A stretch of 64,000 bases of DNA from Candidatus Poribacteria bacterium (lineage in GTDB: Bacteria; Poribacteria; WGA-4E; WGA-3G): NCBI GenBank assembly GCA_028820845.1, contig JAPPII010000122.1, forward strand, positions 41,975 to 105,974, in the 5' to 3' direction. Made by a program: the position numbers and the translations under genes. The first letter of the stretch is position 1; every line of letters starts with the position of its first letter. Below the pieces are notes generated by a model that saw only the letters and a list, made by a program, of their open reading frames with translations, was not told where the DNA came from and ran no database searches. Below are positions 34,470 to 43,478 of this stretch, one piece after another.

Positions 34470-34979
34470 CAGTTATATCTCCTCTTTTGCTTTGTGTGCG
34501 CTCCGTAAGCGCGCAATGTATAATTCGTTAAGTGCGCGCTCTACGCGCCACTTCTATTTATAAATCTTAACATAATTTCCCTTAAATTCGCAAGAAATTT
34601 TATAGGCGCGTTTGAGAGATATACAATTAGAAATAGTATAAGTATAGCAAATTTTGTGCCGATTCTGAAACAATACGTGAGTAGACGGTTTTGGAAAACA
34701 ATCCAGACAGTACTGCACAAAATAGGGCATGCTTTATACCCAATTGCACGAAATCGGGCAGACTTGAAAACCTTTAGTAATGGCTCTATATTGCTCTGCT
34801 CTTGACGCTTCTTGTTTTGCCAGTCCTGTACTATATCGTCGAATTAAGCTGGTTGGCAAGATTCCAACGACAAAGCGGAAAATTATAGGGATATGTAAAC
34901 TTTTTTGAAACTTTTTGCGTTGAAAGGTGTCTAATAGGGTAAGAAAAGCAAAACTTATAAATGAAGCGAGGGGATCAAG
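34470..34979. other. Divergent intergenic region, no gene
   Basis: 510 bp, A+T-rich, between the propeller gene (-) and the secreted protein gene (+). The left part has GTGCGCGCTCTACGCGCCAC and related short GCGC runs. The right end holds the ECF-sigma-like promoter at 34907-34934. Short frames here lack ribosome sites and composition like the real genes. Nothing else recognised. Confidence 0.6.
34907..34934 (+). promoter_or_regulatory. ECF (sigma-E type) promoter-like site
   Basis: GAAACTT (34907-34913), 15 bp, then GTCTAA (34929-34934), close to the GGAACTT-N15/16-TCTAA pattern known for sigma-E group ECF factors. It is about 45 bp upstream of the ATG at 34980, a natural position. There is no good sigma-70 pair nearby. 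Confidence 0.55.
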
Positions 34980-35717
34980 ATGAAACGTACGCATTTCTAT
35001 TGCCTAACTTTAGTGGTAGTCCTTCTATTTGTTGGGATTAGTATGGTAAGCATGGCTGAAGTGGCTGTCTTACAGGTAGAGATTTCGGATGTCGTCAGCA
35101 ACAGGGATGCACACCAGATTCGGCGTTTATTAGAACCGTGGGCTGATGCCGAAGACATCACCTTCGAGATACCTGTTGATAAGAATGGAAGAAAACGGAT
35201 TTTTAGTACCCTTGTGAAGATTAAACCTCGCCAAGGGGTCTCTAAATACAGTGAAACCCATACGTTTGATGTCTATGACATCATGCGTCAACTCAACGAC
35301 TCGCGTTTCCGAGGCAGGCATGGGCTTGGGTTTTCCCGCGTCCTTAAAAGCGAAGCGACCATTCGCGGTGATCTATTTGCGCATCCCGGTTTCGCTCGGA
35401 GTTATCTCCGAAACGTACCATCGTGGCGACGCTGGCGACCGGATACCTCGAATATCCACCATGCCATGACAGCTGGTAATGAAGAACAGAAGTTCGTCTT
35501 CAGTGCGAATCCTGAATTCGATCGGCTGCGACTTGATGCAGCGGATAACGATAAACCCGTTGAGGTACAAGGCGTAATCACTGGATTTGACGGTCCTTAC
35601 CCAATCGTGTCGGTACGCAAGTATGAGGTGGGCTATCACTTGAGGACAGGAGCATCGGAAGCATCTGAAACGGAGACAACGGGGAAGCCGACTTACGACT
35701 ATCTTGAGGAGCGTTAG
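34980..35717 (+). CDS. Secreted protein of unknown function behind an ECF-like promoter
   Basis: 245 residues. Signal peptide with core LTLVVVLLFVGISMVSMAEV. Two mixed alpha/beta parts follow. The first runs ~26-105 (VLQVEISDVVSNRDAHQIRR; KPRQGVSKYSETHTFDVYDI). The second runs ~105-225 (HGLGFSRVLKSEATIRGDLF; VQGVITGFDGPYPIVSVRKY). Both stretches read somewhat like heavy-metal-associated or OB-like folds, but I cannot name a family. AGGGGATCAAG precedes the ATG. If the upstream ECF promoter is real, it belongs to an envelope or metal stress regulon. It converges with thrC. Confidence 0.65.
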   Translation: MKRTHFYCLTLVVVLLFVGISMVSMAEVAVLQVEISDVVSNRDAHQIRRLLEPWADAEDITFEIPVDKNGRKRIFSTLVKIKPRQGVSKYSETHTFDVYDIMRQLNDSRFRGRHGLGFSRVLKSEATIRGDLFAHPGFARSYLRNVPSWRRWRPDTSNIHHAMTAGNEEQKFVFSANPEFDRLRLDAADNDKPVEVQGVITGFDGPYPIVSVRKYEVGYHLRTGASEASETETTGKPTYDYLEER

Positions 35718-35738
35718 CGAACCGCGAACCGCGAATAA

Positions 35739-36899
35739 CTACTGATACCCACCCGTGTTGAATAGCACAACGCGCTCGGAAGGTTCAATCATGCCTTTTG
35801 AGACGAGTTGTTTGAGTGCTGCGACTGTCGCTGCGCCTTCGGGACACGTCAGGAGCCCTTCGGTTGTTGGGAGCAATTGCATTGCCTCATGGATGGCTTC
35901 GTCCGTGACGGCAATCGCGGCACCGTTGCTTTTACGTATCGCCTCTAAAATCAGAAAATCCCCGATCGCTTGTGGCACACGCAAACCGCTCGCCACGGTC
36001 TGTGCATTATGCCACGGCGTTGCTTCCATTGCACCTTCTTCCCATGCCTTGGCAATCGGCGCGCATCCTGTCGATTGCACCGAAATGAACCGAGGTCTTT
36101 TCTCGCCAATCCAACCGATTGCTTCCAACTCCGCAAAGCCTTTCCACATCCCGACGATTCCTGTGCCACCACCGGTAGGATAGATGATGACATCTGGCAG
36201 CTCCCAATTGCACTGTTCCGCAAGCTCAAACCCCATCGTCTTTTTACCTTCCACACGGTATGGCTCTTTCAGGGTTGATACGTCAAACCAACCTTCTTGT
36301 TCCTTCCGCTCTGCCACAATTCTGCCAGCATCCGTAATTAGACCGTCAATCAGCGTAACGTTTGCCCCAGCAAGTTGACACGTCTGCTTATTGAAGGCGG
36401 GTGTATCTTGTGGCATGAAAATATGTGCGGCAATACCCGCAGCAGCGGCATAAACCGCAAGTGCCGTCGCAGCGTTGCCAGCCGAAGGGATCGCTAATGC
36501 TTTAAGTCCGAGTGACTTCGCTTTGGATACCGCCATCGCCAAACCGCGCGCCTTGAAGCTGCCAGTAGGCAGCCGAGATTCATCTTTCACCCAAACTTCT
36601 CGGAGTCCAAACTCCGTCCCTAACCTTTTCGTATGGACAAGTGGTGTCATTGTCTCTCCGAGCGTCACGATGTCTTCAGGTGTTGCTATCGGTAGGAGCT
36701 CCCTGTAACGCCAGAGCGAAGCAGGGCGGGATAGAAGCGTGTCGCGCTGCCATGTTCCTGCCAATGCTTCAAGGGCGTAACGGGCAAGTAGCGGCTTTCC
36801 ACAAGTGGTACAGACATTCTGTGGTTCGGTGTGTGGATAGGTTTCACCACACTTGCTACATTCCAGATTTTTTAGCGTTTCGTTGTGAGTATTCATCAA
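35739..36899 (-). CDS. thrC: Threonine synthase
   Basis: 386 residues, a fold-type II PLP enzyme converting O-phosphohomoserine to threonine. An N-terminal zinc ribbon (C14, C17, C30, C33; CSKCGE ... CTTCGK) as in plant/archaeal-type enzymes is followed by PTGSFKARG with the PLP Lys, AIPSAGNAATALAVYAAAAG and the glycine loop PTGGGTGIVGMWKG. It starts 14 nt after argF stops, so both are read from the argF promoter: an unusual pairing of arginine and threonine genes, though a simple housekeeping operon is possible. Confidence 0.9.
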   Translation of the reverse strand: MMNTHNETLKNLECSKCGETYPHTEPQNVCTTCGKPLLARYALEALAGTWQRDTLLSRPASLWRYRELLPIATPEDIVTLGETMTPLVHTKRLGTEFGLREVWVKDESRLPTGSFKARGLAMAVSKAKSLGLKALAIPSAGNAATALAVYAAAAGIAAHIFMPQDTPAFNKQTCQLAGANVTLIDGLITDAGRIVAERKEQEGWFDVSTLKEPYRVEGKKTMGFELAEQCNWELPDVIIYPTGGGTGIVGMWKGFAELEAIGWIGEKRPRFISVQSTGCAPIAKAWEEGAMEATPWHNAQTVASGLRVPQAIGDFLILEAIRKSNGAAIAVTDEAIHEAMQLLPTTEGLLTCPEGAATVAALKQLVSKGMIEPSERVVLFNTGGYQ

Positions 36900-36913
36900 A
36901 TTTCGGTTATGGA

Positions 36914-37852
36914 TTAGGATTCTTCAAGCAATTTGAGACAGATCGCTTTCATACTATGGAGACGGTTCTCCGACTGGTCGAATATAATTGAACGTTCATC
37001 GTTGACGAGTTCGCCTGAAATTTCATAGCCGTGATGCGCAGGAAGACAGTGCATAATCCGACATTCATGCGCTTGCAGTAGTTTGGCGTTCAATTGATAC
37101 GGCATCATCTTTTCTAACCGCCGTTTCCGTTCCTTTGCAAAAGCCGGGTCTGTAAAGAATTCCATGTCCACCCACGTATCCGTATAGACAATATCGCTTT
37201 CAGCGATGACCCGCTCCAATGAACGCTCAACACCTGCAGCATCGGTGTCAATCGGCTTATAGAGTCCTTTCCGCGAAGCCTCGTTCCACAACTCTTTATC
37301 AACAGCGGCGGGATTTACCTCTGGTGCGACGACTGAAACCTCAACGCCGACCTTCATTCCAGCAGCAATCAGCGAATTACAGACGTTGTTATGCACACCG
37401 ATAAAACAGAGTTTAACACCTTCGAGTCTGCCGAGGTGCTCTTGTATTGTCATCAGGTCACCGAGAGCCTGTGTCGGATGGTATCTATCGCAGCAACCGT
37501 TAATTACAGGGACGGTTGCAGCGGCTGCTGCCTCAACGAGTTCGGCGTGTTTCAAGAAACGGGCTAAGATAATATCAACGTACGCTGAGAGGACGCGCAT
37601 TTCGTCGCCGAGATCGGCTAACGCAAAGTTGGTCGTCCGCCAATCGAGGTAGTGTGCATGTCCACCGAGTTGTGTTATGCCAACCTCACCTGCGCATCGT
37701 GTCCGTGTGGAGGTCTTTTGGAAAAGCAGGCAGAGACTTTTCCCACCGACAGCGTGTCTATATTTTTCGGGATGGTTTTTTATTTTCAGGCTGTTTTCAA
37801 CTGTCTCAAGAATATCCGTTTCTGACCAAGGTTTTAGCGTAATCAGGTGCAT
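36914..37852 (-). CDS. argF: Ornithine carbamoyltransferase
   Basis: 312 residues from ATG 37852, picked for GGAGG 5 nt upstream and the family-length product; an in-frame start at 37948 would overlap the promoter. Carbamoyl-phosphate motif FQKTSTRTR is at about residues 44-52, the HPTQ motif is in DRYHPTQALGDL, and the catalytic Cys is in MHCLPAHHGYE. It makes citrulline in arginine synthesis. The N-acetylornithine and other variant transferases have different STRT and HCLP surroundings, so the plain enzyme is preferred. First gene of the argF-thrC operon. Confidence 0.88.
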   Translation of the reverse strand: MHLITLKPWSETDILETVENSLKIKNHPEKYRHAVGGKSLCLLFQKTSTRTRCAGEVGITQLGGHAHYLDWRTTNFALADLGDEMRVLSAYVDIILARFLKHAELVEAAAAATVPVINGCCDRYHPTQALGDLMTIQEHLGRLEGVKLCFIGVHNNVCNSLIAAGMKVGVEVSVVAPEVNPAAVDKELWNEASRKGLYKPIDTDAAGVERSLERVIAESDIVYTDTWVDMEFFTDPAFAKERKRRLEKMMPYQLNAKLLQAHECRIMHCLPAHHGYEISGELVNDERSIIFDQSENRLHSMKAICLKLLEES

Positions 37853-37892
37853 AATTACCTCCACAGCAGGGTCTCTAAAATTAGAAACTATA

Positions 37893-37921
37893 ATTATACA
37901 CAACTTTCCAACATAAGTCAA
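37893..37921 (-). promoter_or_regulatory. Sigma-70 promoter for argF-thrC
   Basis: Minus-strand TTGACT (37916-37921), a 17-bp spacer and TATAAT (37893-37898) place transcription start ~35 nt before the ATG at 37852. No leader peptide or operator is seen. Confidence 0.85.
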
Positions 37922-37942
37922 ATGTTTTCTATAGCCGTAGGG

Positions 37943-37972
37943 AATCAACGGTATTCATGCCTTATGGCATGA
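37943..37972 (+). repeat. REP-like hairpin, copy 1 of an inverted pair
   Basis: AATCAACGGTAT followed by the hairpin TCATGCC-TTAT-GGCATGA. The other copy is inverted at 38686-38715 and differs only by two swapped, still complementary base pairs. Confidence 0.75.
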
Positions 37973-37998
37973 ACCGGGGTTCAGCGGTGTCGTGATTC

Positions 37999-38034
37999 AT
38001 AGTTTTCATAGTTTTCATAGTTTTCATAGTAACG
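37999..38034. repeat. 9-bp tandem repeat CATAGTTTT x3 plus partial
   Basis: Three perfect units at 37999-38025, then CATAGTAAC. Too short and without spacers to be a CRISPR array; looks like slippage or an operator-like array. Confidence 0.8.
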
Positions 38035-38290
38035 TTTTGAAAATTGTGCCTTTAAAACCCCCATAAAGTCAGGTATGACGTGGGTTTGTCGGCTTCCTAT
38101 GAAAAGGTTGTTTTTTTGCTGTTACTATGAATCCGCATTTTTCGTTTCTCGGAACTACCACGGTAACGCCACGGGTGACGTGGGTTTAGACGATTTTTTC
38201 CTGTTAGGATTTTTGGAGGGTTACTATGAAAGTAACGAACATGAATATAGTATTAACTTAAAGATATATTTCTTCGTAATTTCCGCTAAA

Positions 38291-38312
38291 AATGTTACAC
38301 TGGTGTAACATT
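38291..38312. promoter_or_regulatory. 22-bp palindrome, possible operator
   Basis: AATGTTACAC-TG-GTGTAACATT is a perfect inverted repeat, extending to AAAATG and CATTTT at the ends. A half-site GTGTAACATTTT recurs at 38405-38416, and GTGTGTAACG lies at 38323-38332. This is typical of a dimeric repressor site, but no gene starts close by. Confidence 0.45.
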
Positions 38313-38421
38313 TTGTGTGTGGTGTGTAACGTCAGAAAACTTAGTGGCCGTAAGGGTTCGTTGACGTTTAATTTTCTCTTGTGAAAAAAATAATTTGGCG
38401 AAAAGTGTAACATTTTTTTGT

Positions 38422-38449
38422 GGCTATTGGCTGTCGGCTATTGGCTGTC
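38422..38449. repeat. 14-bp direct repeat
   Basis: GGCTATTGGCTGTC twice in tandem, followed by GGTCGTCAG. Noncoding. Confidence 0.75.
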
Positions 38450-38685
38450 GGTCGTCAGTATTTTGTAGATTGATACGATATTCACCTCTTTGGAAAGTCT
38501 TATGATATATTATACTATATTTGCTAAATTTTGTCAAGTTAAAATGTGTAAGTGATTTATATTCTTGAGGGTTTAGGGTCAAAAACTTTACGCACCCGAC
38601 ATATCACGCCTCTGACGTGAGGATGCCTTAATTGTCTGAATCAGGATTTACAGGATAGGAGGGAATACGTCTCTTTGCTTCAGGG

Positions 38686-38715
38686 GAATGCCATAAGGCA
38701 TTCATACCGTTGATT
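38686..38715 (-). repeat. REP-like hairpin, copy 2 of an inverted pair
   Basis: On the minus strand this reads AATCAACGGTAT then GAATGCC-TTAT-GGCATTC, the same element as 37943-37972 with two compensated base-pair changes in the stem. Confidence 0.75.
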
Positions 38716-38897
38716 TTGGAGTGTTATGTGTCGAATTGTCTGAATCGCGGATTTTCGCGGATTACACAGATTTCGCGGATTTTAAGTTCTTTTTTATTTT
38801 TAGATGCTTCTCATGGAAGTTAAGAATTTCAAAGTAGAATTTTAAGGTGTTAATCTCCCCGATTTTCTTAGGCTTCATGAAATTGCTGTAAACTACC

Positions 38898-41800
38898 TCA
38901 ATCCGAAGATGGTTTCCACCAAGGGGCGAGTCGCGGCGTTGAACCTCCTGAAAGTTTCTCACCTCGGCAGTAATCCTTAAGTTTTCTCCCAAAGATTTCA
39001 ATATTACGTTTCGTTTTTTGGGAGTTTCCCCATCGGTGCCAAAATCGATCAACGAGAGCAGCGAGTCTGGGATCGATGTCTTGTGATTGCTCACGGAACT
39101 TCTTGTGTTCAATTTCACGCCACCATCGGGCAGTAGGTGAGAGCGCGGGCTTTATTTGCTCAAAAACCGCAGAGATTTTGAACAGATCGCGTGTTTGTAG
39201 AGCCTCTCTGTAAACTTCTCGGCAACTTCGTTCCTGTTGTGCCACTTCATAACCCCAGGTAGCGTGCTCACGCACCCAAAGGCTTGAGTCCTCTGATTTC
39301 AACCGTTCAAGTTCCTTAATCGCTTCGGCGTTCCCAAACCACGGTAAAATCGAAACACCCAAATTGCGTTCCTTTGCATAGGGACTTGCCAAATACGCCT
39401 CTGTTACCAAATTCCATAACTCTTCTTCGCCTTTTCCTGCTAAAGCAGCAAGTGTCATGAACATGATTTCTTCGTCATTTAGACATTCCTCAAGCAATGC
39501 GAGCCTTAGGTCTTGATGCCCAGGTAAGTTACACTCCTCAACCCGCCAAAGTTGTGCAAAAAAAGATTCTACGCCGCTGTATGTGTAAAAAATTGTCCTA
39601 CTGCCTTTCGCTTTTGATTGGCGGTAATATTGCATTGCGGTAGTAGGTTGGAAACGCAACAGCAAGCAGAGGATATTATCCATGAATTCATACAAACCTC
39701 GGCAATACCATCCCGATTTGGAAAGTAAGGTGAAATATTCATCCGCCAATTGTAAAAAGTCGCTTGTGTTATGTGATGCCCAAGTCTGAAGAACTTCTCG
39801 GTTGACCGTAAACCGTAATTCCTCAGCAGAATTGCGATTTATCTCATCACTTTGGAGAATTGCACACCTCCTCTCCATAAGTTCTTTCCCCCATCGTGCC
39901 AAGTCGTCACGTCGTTGTGGTGCACAGAGGAAAGATCCCACGATTTCTTGGGGTAGCACAGACACTAAATCTTCATAGGAGTACGAGTTTTCGCCTTCAT
40001 AAATAGGAGCACTAAAAAACCAACCGTCTTTAAGAAACAGATGTTTTCTCACTTCTTTGTCAGTGAAGATTTCTGATAAAAATCGGTTTGAATCCAATCT
40101 CGCTTTATTGAGGAAACAAAAAGTCATGGTTCGTAAATCGGATTCTCTTTGTTTTAGATTTTCAAATGCCCATGTTACTGTGGTTTCATCATTATCGGAC
40201 GCACATAAGTATATCCACGACCAGAAATCTCCCTCCGTAATTTTTTCCGACTCTGTATCAGAGGCAAATTGGTTACTGGGCGAGGCTTCCAATTTCCGCT
40301 GTACAAATTCCACAATTGACTTTGGTAATAGTGCCTCAAGCAAAATTGATGGAGCCTCATAAAAAATTGATTTTCTGAGTGACTCGTGTGAAGCCAAAAA
40401 TTCAAACCAACCGGTTAACTGCTCTTCAGAAGCAGAGAAAAGAAGAACTTCCGTTAACAAAGAAGTTAATAATTCAACATCTGAACGGAAATCTTTACCT
40501 TGGGCCAGATTCTCCTTCATTTCAAGAATGGCTTCCGTAATTCTTTCGCAATCGTCTTCTTGAAAAATAAGTCCTTCGGTTGTAAGAAACGTATACGACG
40601 GGTATTTGGGATTTAAGGCGGTAATCTTAAAGTCGCATGCAAATTTTGCATAACTCTCAAACTCATATTTAGCGATCCATGGAATTAAGCTTTCGCTTAG
40701 TTTTAGTTCAGCACTAGTTGAGATATGGCATAAAATCCTCTTGAGTTCATCCTGATCTTCGCCGCACAAACCAAGCAAATCTTTACGAACCGCTAAACAG
40801 TCAAGTCCATAATACCAGCAATTCGCATTAGTTTCTGGTGATTTACTCGTTAGCAGCTGTTCGTGGTTACGTATGCGATCAATAGCGACATTAAAGCGTG
40901 GCACGTTCACTCCGTTAAAATGAGTCTTTAGTCGTTCAACTCCTTTCAATAGAAATTCATCGGCTTGAGGTCGTTCTTCTAACGAACATAGATCATCCAA
41001 GAACACTTCGGTGTAGTTCCATCGCATCAACTTGCCGAGAGTCTCATCAAATTGTGCTAGTCTACTGAGGCCTTTGCGAGACCTTGTGTTATTCTGCAGG
41101 ATTCCATAGCAACGCGCAAGAGCCTCTAATAATTGATAATCTGGTCGTTGGGATAAAACTGAGATTGCCGCGTCTAATAATCGGAATTGTATATTATCCT
41201 TTTCCCGAGGAGACCGCTGCCCCTCAGTATGTGTATAAACAACGTCTTCCGGAGTATCATCAGTGTATGTAGGCAGAAGCCATTTGGTAAGACGCGCTGC
41301 CAAGCGATTAAGATCGCCTTTCTTGTTTAACCAAGTTTTCGCCAAAGGCTCAATGAGTGTATCTTCGTAATTTAGAGAATTGTGATGTCTAAATTCAAAT
41401 TCAACAACTTGGGCGTAAGCATCGGTATCTTTTTCTGCCCAAAAGGATAACCGATCGTCGGTAATTTGTGCGTTGTGACTATGAAACCAAGCAAGCATTA
41501 AAGCAGCTCGTTTTTGTGAGCGTTGTTCCTGTGAAAGATTAGTATTTGGAAATATAGCAGATAATTGCAAGGCAGCAAATAGTGCCTCTGTTCTTACATC
41601 TTCCTGAAGGATAGGCTCAAGTTCTTGCTGAAAACGCTCAAGTAAATCTTCAACTCTGGTAGACTCCACACTGTCAAAAAGACTGGAGAGATAAAGTGCC
41701 CAACAAAGCAAGACGTGATCAGTATTTAACTTTACATCAAACTCCTCTGCATTCCTTACAATGCCTTGTTCGGCTAAGTCGAGGCGAATTTTAGAATAGT

Positions 41801-43478
41801 CGGAAAAGCATTCTTTTAAAGATTGACCCAGCTTCTCCGGTGCAGCATCAATTTTGTCCCACTTTATTTGTTTCGCTAGATGTAAAAAAAAATTTTTAGG
41901 ATCCTCAAGACGGAACCAACCGAGTTTTTCTTTAACCTGCGGGTCTGAGTGTTTAATTTTGTCGGACAAATCCACTAATAAAACCATTTCCTTGGTGACA
42001 ACATCAAATGAACCGAGCTCATCTCGTAACTCAGCACATCTCTGAAAATACCGAGGAATTCTTGCAATGTCCTTTAATGAATCTGGTAAATCATCAAGTT
42101 GGAGCCCTTTTTGGGTGAGTGCCTTCTGGAATTCAAAGTCATTAAAAGGATCAACAGAAATTTTATGGCAGTCTTCCGGCAAGTAACTCTTAAAACTTGG
42201 ATAGTTATCCAAAGAACGGATAGTTAACAAAAAACGGACTCTATCTGTCAATTCGTTACTATGCCTAAAATATTCACTAAGAATTCGCTGTGCTGCCTCA
42301 ATTGCATTCCATTCATTGACACCATCCAGGACAATAAGCGTTTTACGCCAGATTTTTGCAGGCTTATTTTGCAGCTTGGTGATTTTCGCTTGTGCATAAG
42401 ACGGGTAGATTGAACTGAAACAGGTACACAGCAAATGAGATATAGACTCGGCACTCTTCCAATCTTTACTGTCTAACCAAAAAGTGACAATATTTTCGTT
42501 CTCACGAATTGTATTCATACACTTGGCGGCAAGCCACGATTTTCCATACCCTTCCTCACCTTCAAGACAACAGACGGGGTTCCATGTGGTTTCCCACCAA
42601 TCCAAGATTCTTGATTCTATAGTTTCTCGTTCTATTGCTTCGGACAAATTAATCGAATTGAAACCTGTGTCCGTGCTAAAACGCTCAAGTAGATATTCTT
42701 CAATATCCTTTTGAACATGCTTTTGGGTTTGAATTCCGTCCTCTAATTTGCTTCGGACACCCTTCACTTTCTCTTTGGTCTTTGAATCATCCTTTGCTTT
42801 TTGAATCCAAGCCAAGAATTCCTGACTGGTATTTGAAAGGTCGAAGAAATGGCGGATATCCTCCCAGAAGGTAACGCATAATGCCCCGAGGTCCGATAGT
42901 TCGTCAGAAAGTTCAAGCGTAACAATATCCACGCTAGTTTCCCTAGCAATGGCATCCAATTCATAACTCAACTGCTCTGTATCGCGAGAGACAGCTAACA
43001 CATAGGTTTGAAGATTTAATGCTCGATCTCGCCTCGCTTGACCAATATCCCCCTCAATTGTTTTAACATCAGGAAGGTTTCCTCCAGTGTATCTCTTCGC
43101 TTGTATTGATACATTATGAGACACACTTCTAGCATCGCCTCTTGGTTGATCCCCAGATCTCGCAACTACAAAACGGTCTTCGAGAAATGATGTCAGCAGT
43201 GTGGCAGTAAGTTTTTCAAAGTCTGCAGGTTTCATTGACTGAATGAGTTCTTTTAGTTTTCGCCAACCCTGTTCTGCCGAAAGCGCGTTGCCTTGATCAG
43301 CTGGTCTATTTTCGCTTGAGGACAGATCCTGGGGTGATTTGAGATTAACCTGAAATTCCACCTCGTGGGTTTCGTCCCAATAGTCAGCAAGGCTATGCGT
43401 ATCCCAAAATTCACCGATCTCCTCTGGCGTTGCATCGGGAGGGGGCATTGGATCCCGTTTTTTATTTTTGTCTTCCAT
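38898..43478 (-). CDS. Antitoxin-Mrr nuclease-STAND NTPase fusion (Avs-like defence protein)
   Basis: 1526 residues from ATG 43478 (GAAGGA just upstream). Residues ~19-46 (EEIGEFWDTHSLADYWDETH and on to VEFQVNL) match the N-terminal half of CopG/BrnA-type antitoxins; their ribbon-helix-helix half is absent. Residues ~85-190 are an Mrr-like PD-(D/E)xK domain: FEKLTATLL, then Asp in GDARS (~115) and QAK (~126-128), the Q-x-K variant usual for Mrr. A NACHT/STAND ATPase follows: Walker A LEGEEGYGKS (305-314), Walker B TLIVLDGVNEW (~380-390) and LLTIRS sensor (~417). About 1000 helical residues (HEAT/TPR-like) complete the protein. Mrr-STAND-helical is the Avs antiviral layout: the C-terminus senses a phage protein and the nuclease kills. 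The start overlaps the BrnT-like toxin gene by 17 nt. An internal start near 43235 would omit the antitoxin part but lacks a ribosome site. Confidence 0.85.
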   Translation of the reverse strand: MEDKNKKRDPMPPPDATPEEIGEFWDTHSLADYWDETHEVEFQVNLKSPQDLSSSENRPADQGNALSAEQGWRKLKELIQSMKPADFEKLTATLLTSFLEDRFVVARSGDQPRGDARSVSHNVSIQAKRYTGGNLPDVKTIEGDIGQARRDRALNLQTYVLAVSRDTEQLSYELDAIARETSVDIVTLELSDELSDLGALCVTFWEDIRHFFDLSNTSQEFLAWIQKAKDDSKTKEKVKGVRSKLEDGIQTQKHVQKDIEEYLLERFSTDTGFNSINLSEAIERETIESRILDWWETTWNPVCCLEGEEGYGKSWLAAKCMNTIRENENIVTFWLDSKDWKSAESISHLLCTCFSSIYPSYAQAKITKLQNKPAKIWRKTLIVLDGVNEWNAIEAAQRILSEYFRHSNELTDRVRFLLTIRSLDNYPSFKSYLPEDCHKISVDPFNDFEFQKALTQKGLQLDDLPDSLKDIARIPRYFQRCAELRDELGSFDVVTKEMVLLVDLSDKIKHSDPQVKEKLGWFRLEDPKNFFLHLAKQIKWDKIDAAPEKLGQSLKECFSDYSKIRLDLAEQGIVRNAEEFDVKLNTDHVLLCWALYLSSLFDSVESTRVEDLLERFQQELEPILQEDVRTEALFAALQLSAIFPNTNLSQEQRSQKRAALMLAWFHSHNAQITDDRLSFWAEKDTDAYAQVVEFEFRHHNSLNYEDTLIEPLAKTWLNKKGDLNRLAARLTKWLLPTYTDDTPEDVVYTHTEGQRSPREKDNIQFRLLDAAISVLSQRPDYQLLEALARCYGILQNNTRSRKGLSRLAQFDETLGKLMRWNYTEVFLDDLCSLEERPQADEFLLKGVERLKTHFNGVNVPRFNVAIDRIRNHEQLLTSKSPETNANCWYYGLDCLAVRKDLLGLCGEDQDELKRILCHISTSAELKLSESLIPWIAKYEFESYAKFACDFKITALNPKYPSYTFLTTEGLIFQEDDCERITEAILEMKENLAQGKDFRSDVELLTSLLTEVLLFSASEEQLTGWFEFLASHESLRKSIFYEAPSILLEALLPKSIVEFVQRKLEASPSNQFASDTESEKITEGDFWSWIYLCASDNDETTVTWAFENLKQRESDLRTMTFCFLNKARLDSNRFLSEIFTDKEVRKHLFLKDGWFFSAPIYEGENSYSYEDLVSVLPQEIVGSFLCAPQRRDDLARWGKELMERRCAILQSDEINRNSAEELRFTVNREVLQTWASHNTSDFLQLADEYFTLLSKSGWYCRGLYEFMDNILCLLLRFQPTTAMQYYRQSKAKGSRTIFYTYSGVESFFAQLWRVEECNLPGHQDLRLALLEECLNDEEIMFMTLAALAGKGEEELWNLVTEAYLASPYAKERNLGVSILPWFGNAEAIKELERLKSEDSSLWVREHATWGYEVAQQERSCREVYREALQTRDLFKISAVFEQIKPALSPTARWWREIEHKKFREQSQDIDPRLAALVDRFWHRWGNSQKTKRNIEIFGRKLKDYCRGEKLSGGSTPRLAPWWKPSSD

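Larger units (their letters stand above)
37853..38897. other. Repeat-rich noncoding kilobase between argF and the STAND gene
   Basis: No convincing gene. It holds, left to right: the argF promoter; hairpin copy 1 (37943-37972); three CATAGTTTT units (37999-38025); two copies each of GACGTGGGTTT and GTTACTATGAA between 38080 and 38230; a 22-bp palindrome (38291-38312) and its half-site (38405-38416); a 14-bp direct repeat (38422-38449); and inverted hairpin copy 2 (38686-38715). The two inverted copies bracket ~700 bp. The stretch before 38898 is the 3' flank of the large STAND gene. Confidence 0.7.

Noticed and set aside
34734..34994. 86-residue minus-strand frame upstream of the 34980 gene
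   Set aside because: Overlaps the promoter region, lacks a ribosome site and resembles no protein.
37999..38034. CRISPR-like array
   Set aside because: Units are 9 bp with no spacers and no cas genes nearby; simple tandem repeat.
38075..38308. 77-residue plus-strand frame in the repeat-rich kilobase
   Set aside because: No ribosome site; it runs through the direct repeats and into the palindrome; aromatic-rich random text.
38762..39118. Possible 118-residue gene on the minus strand at the end of the STAND gene
   Set aside because: It overlaps the STAND C-terminus in another frame, has no ribosome site, and its tail is low-complexity Lys/Asn text from A+T-rich DNA.
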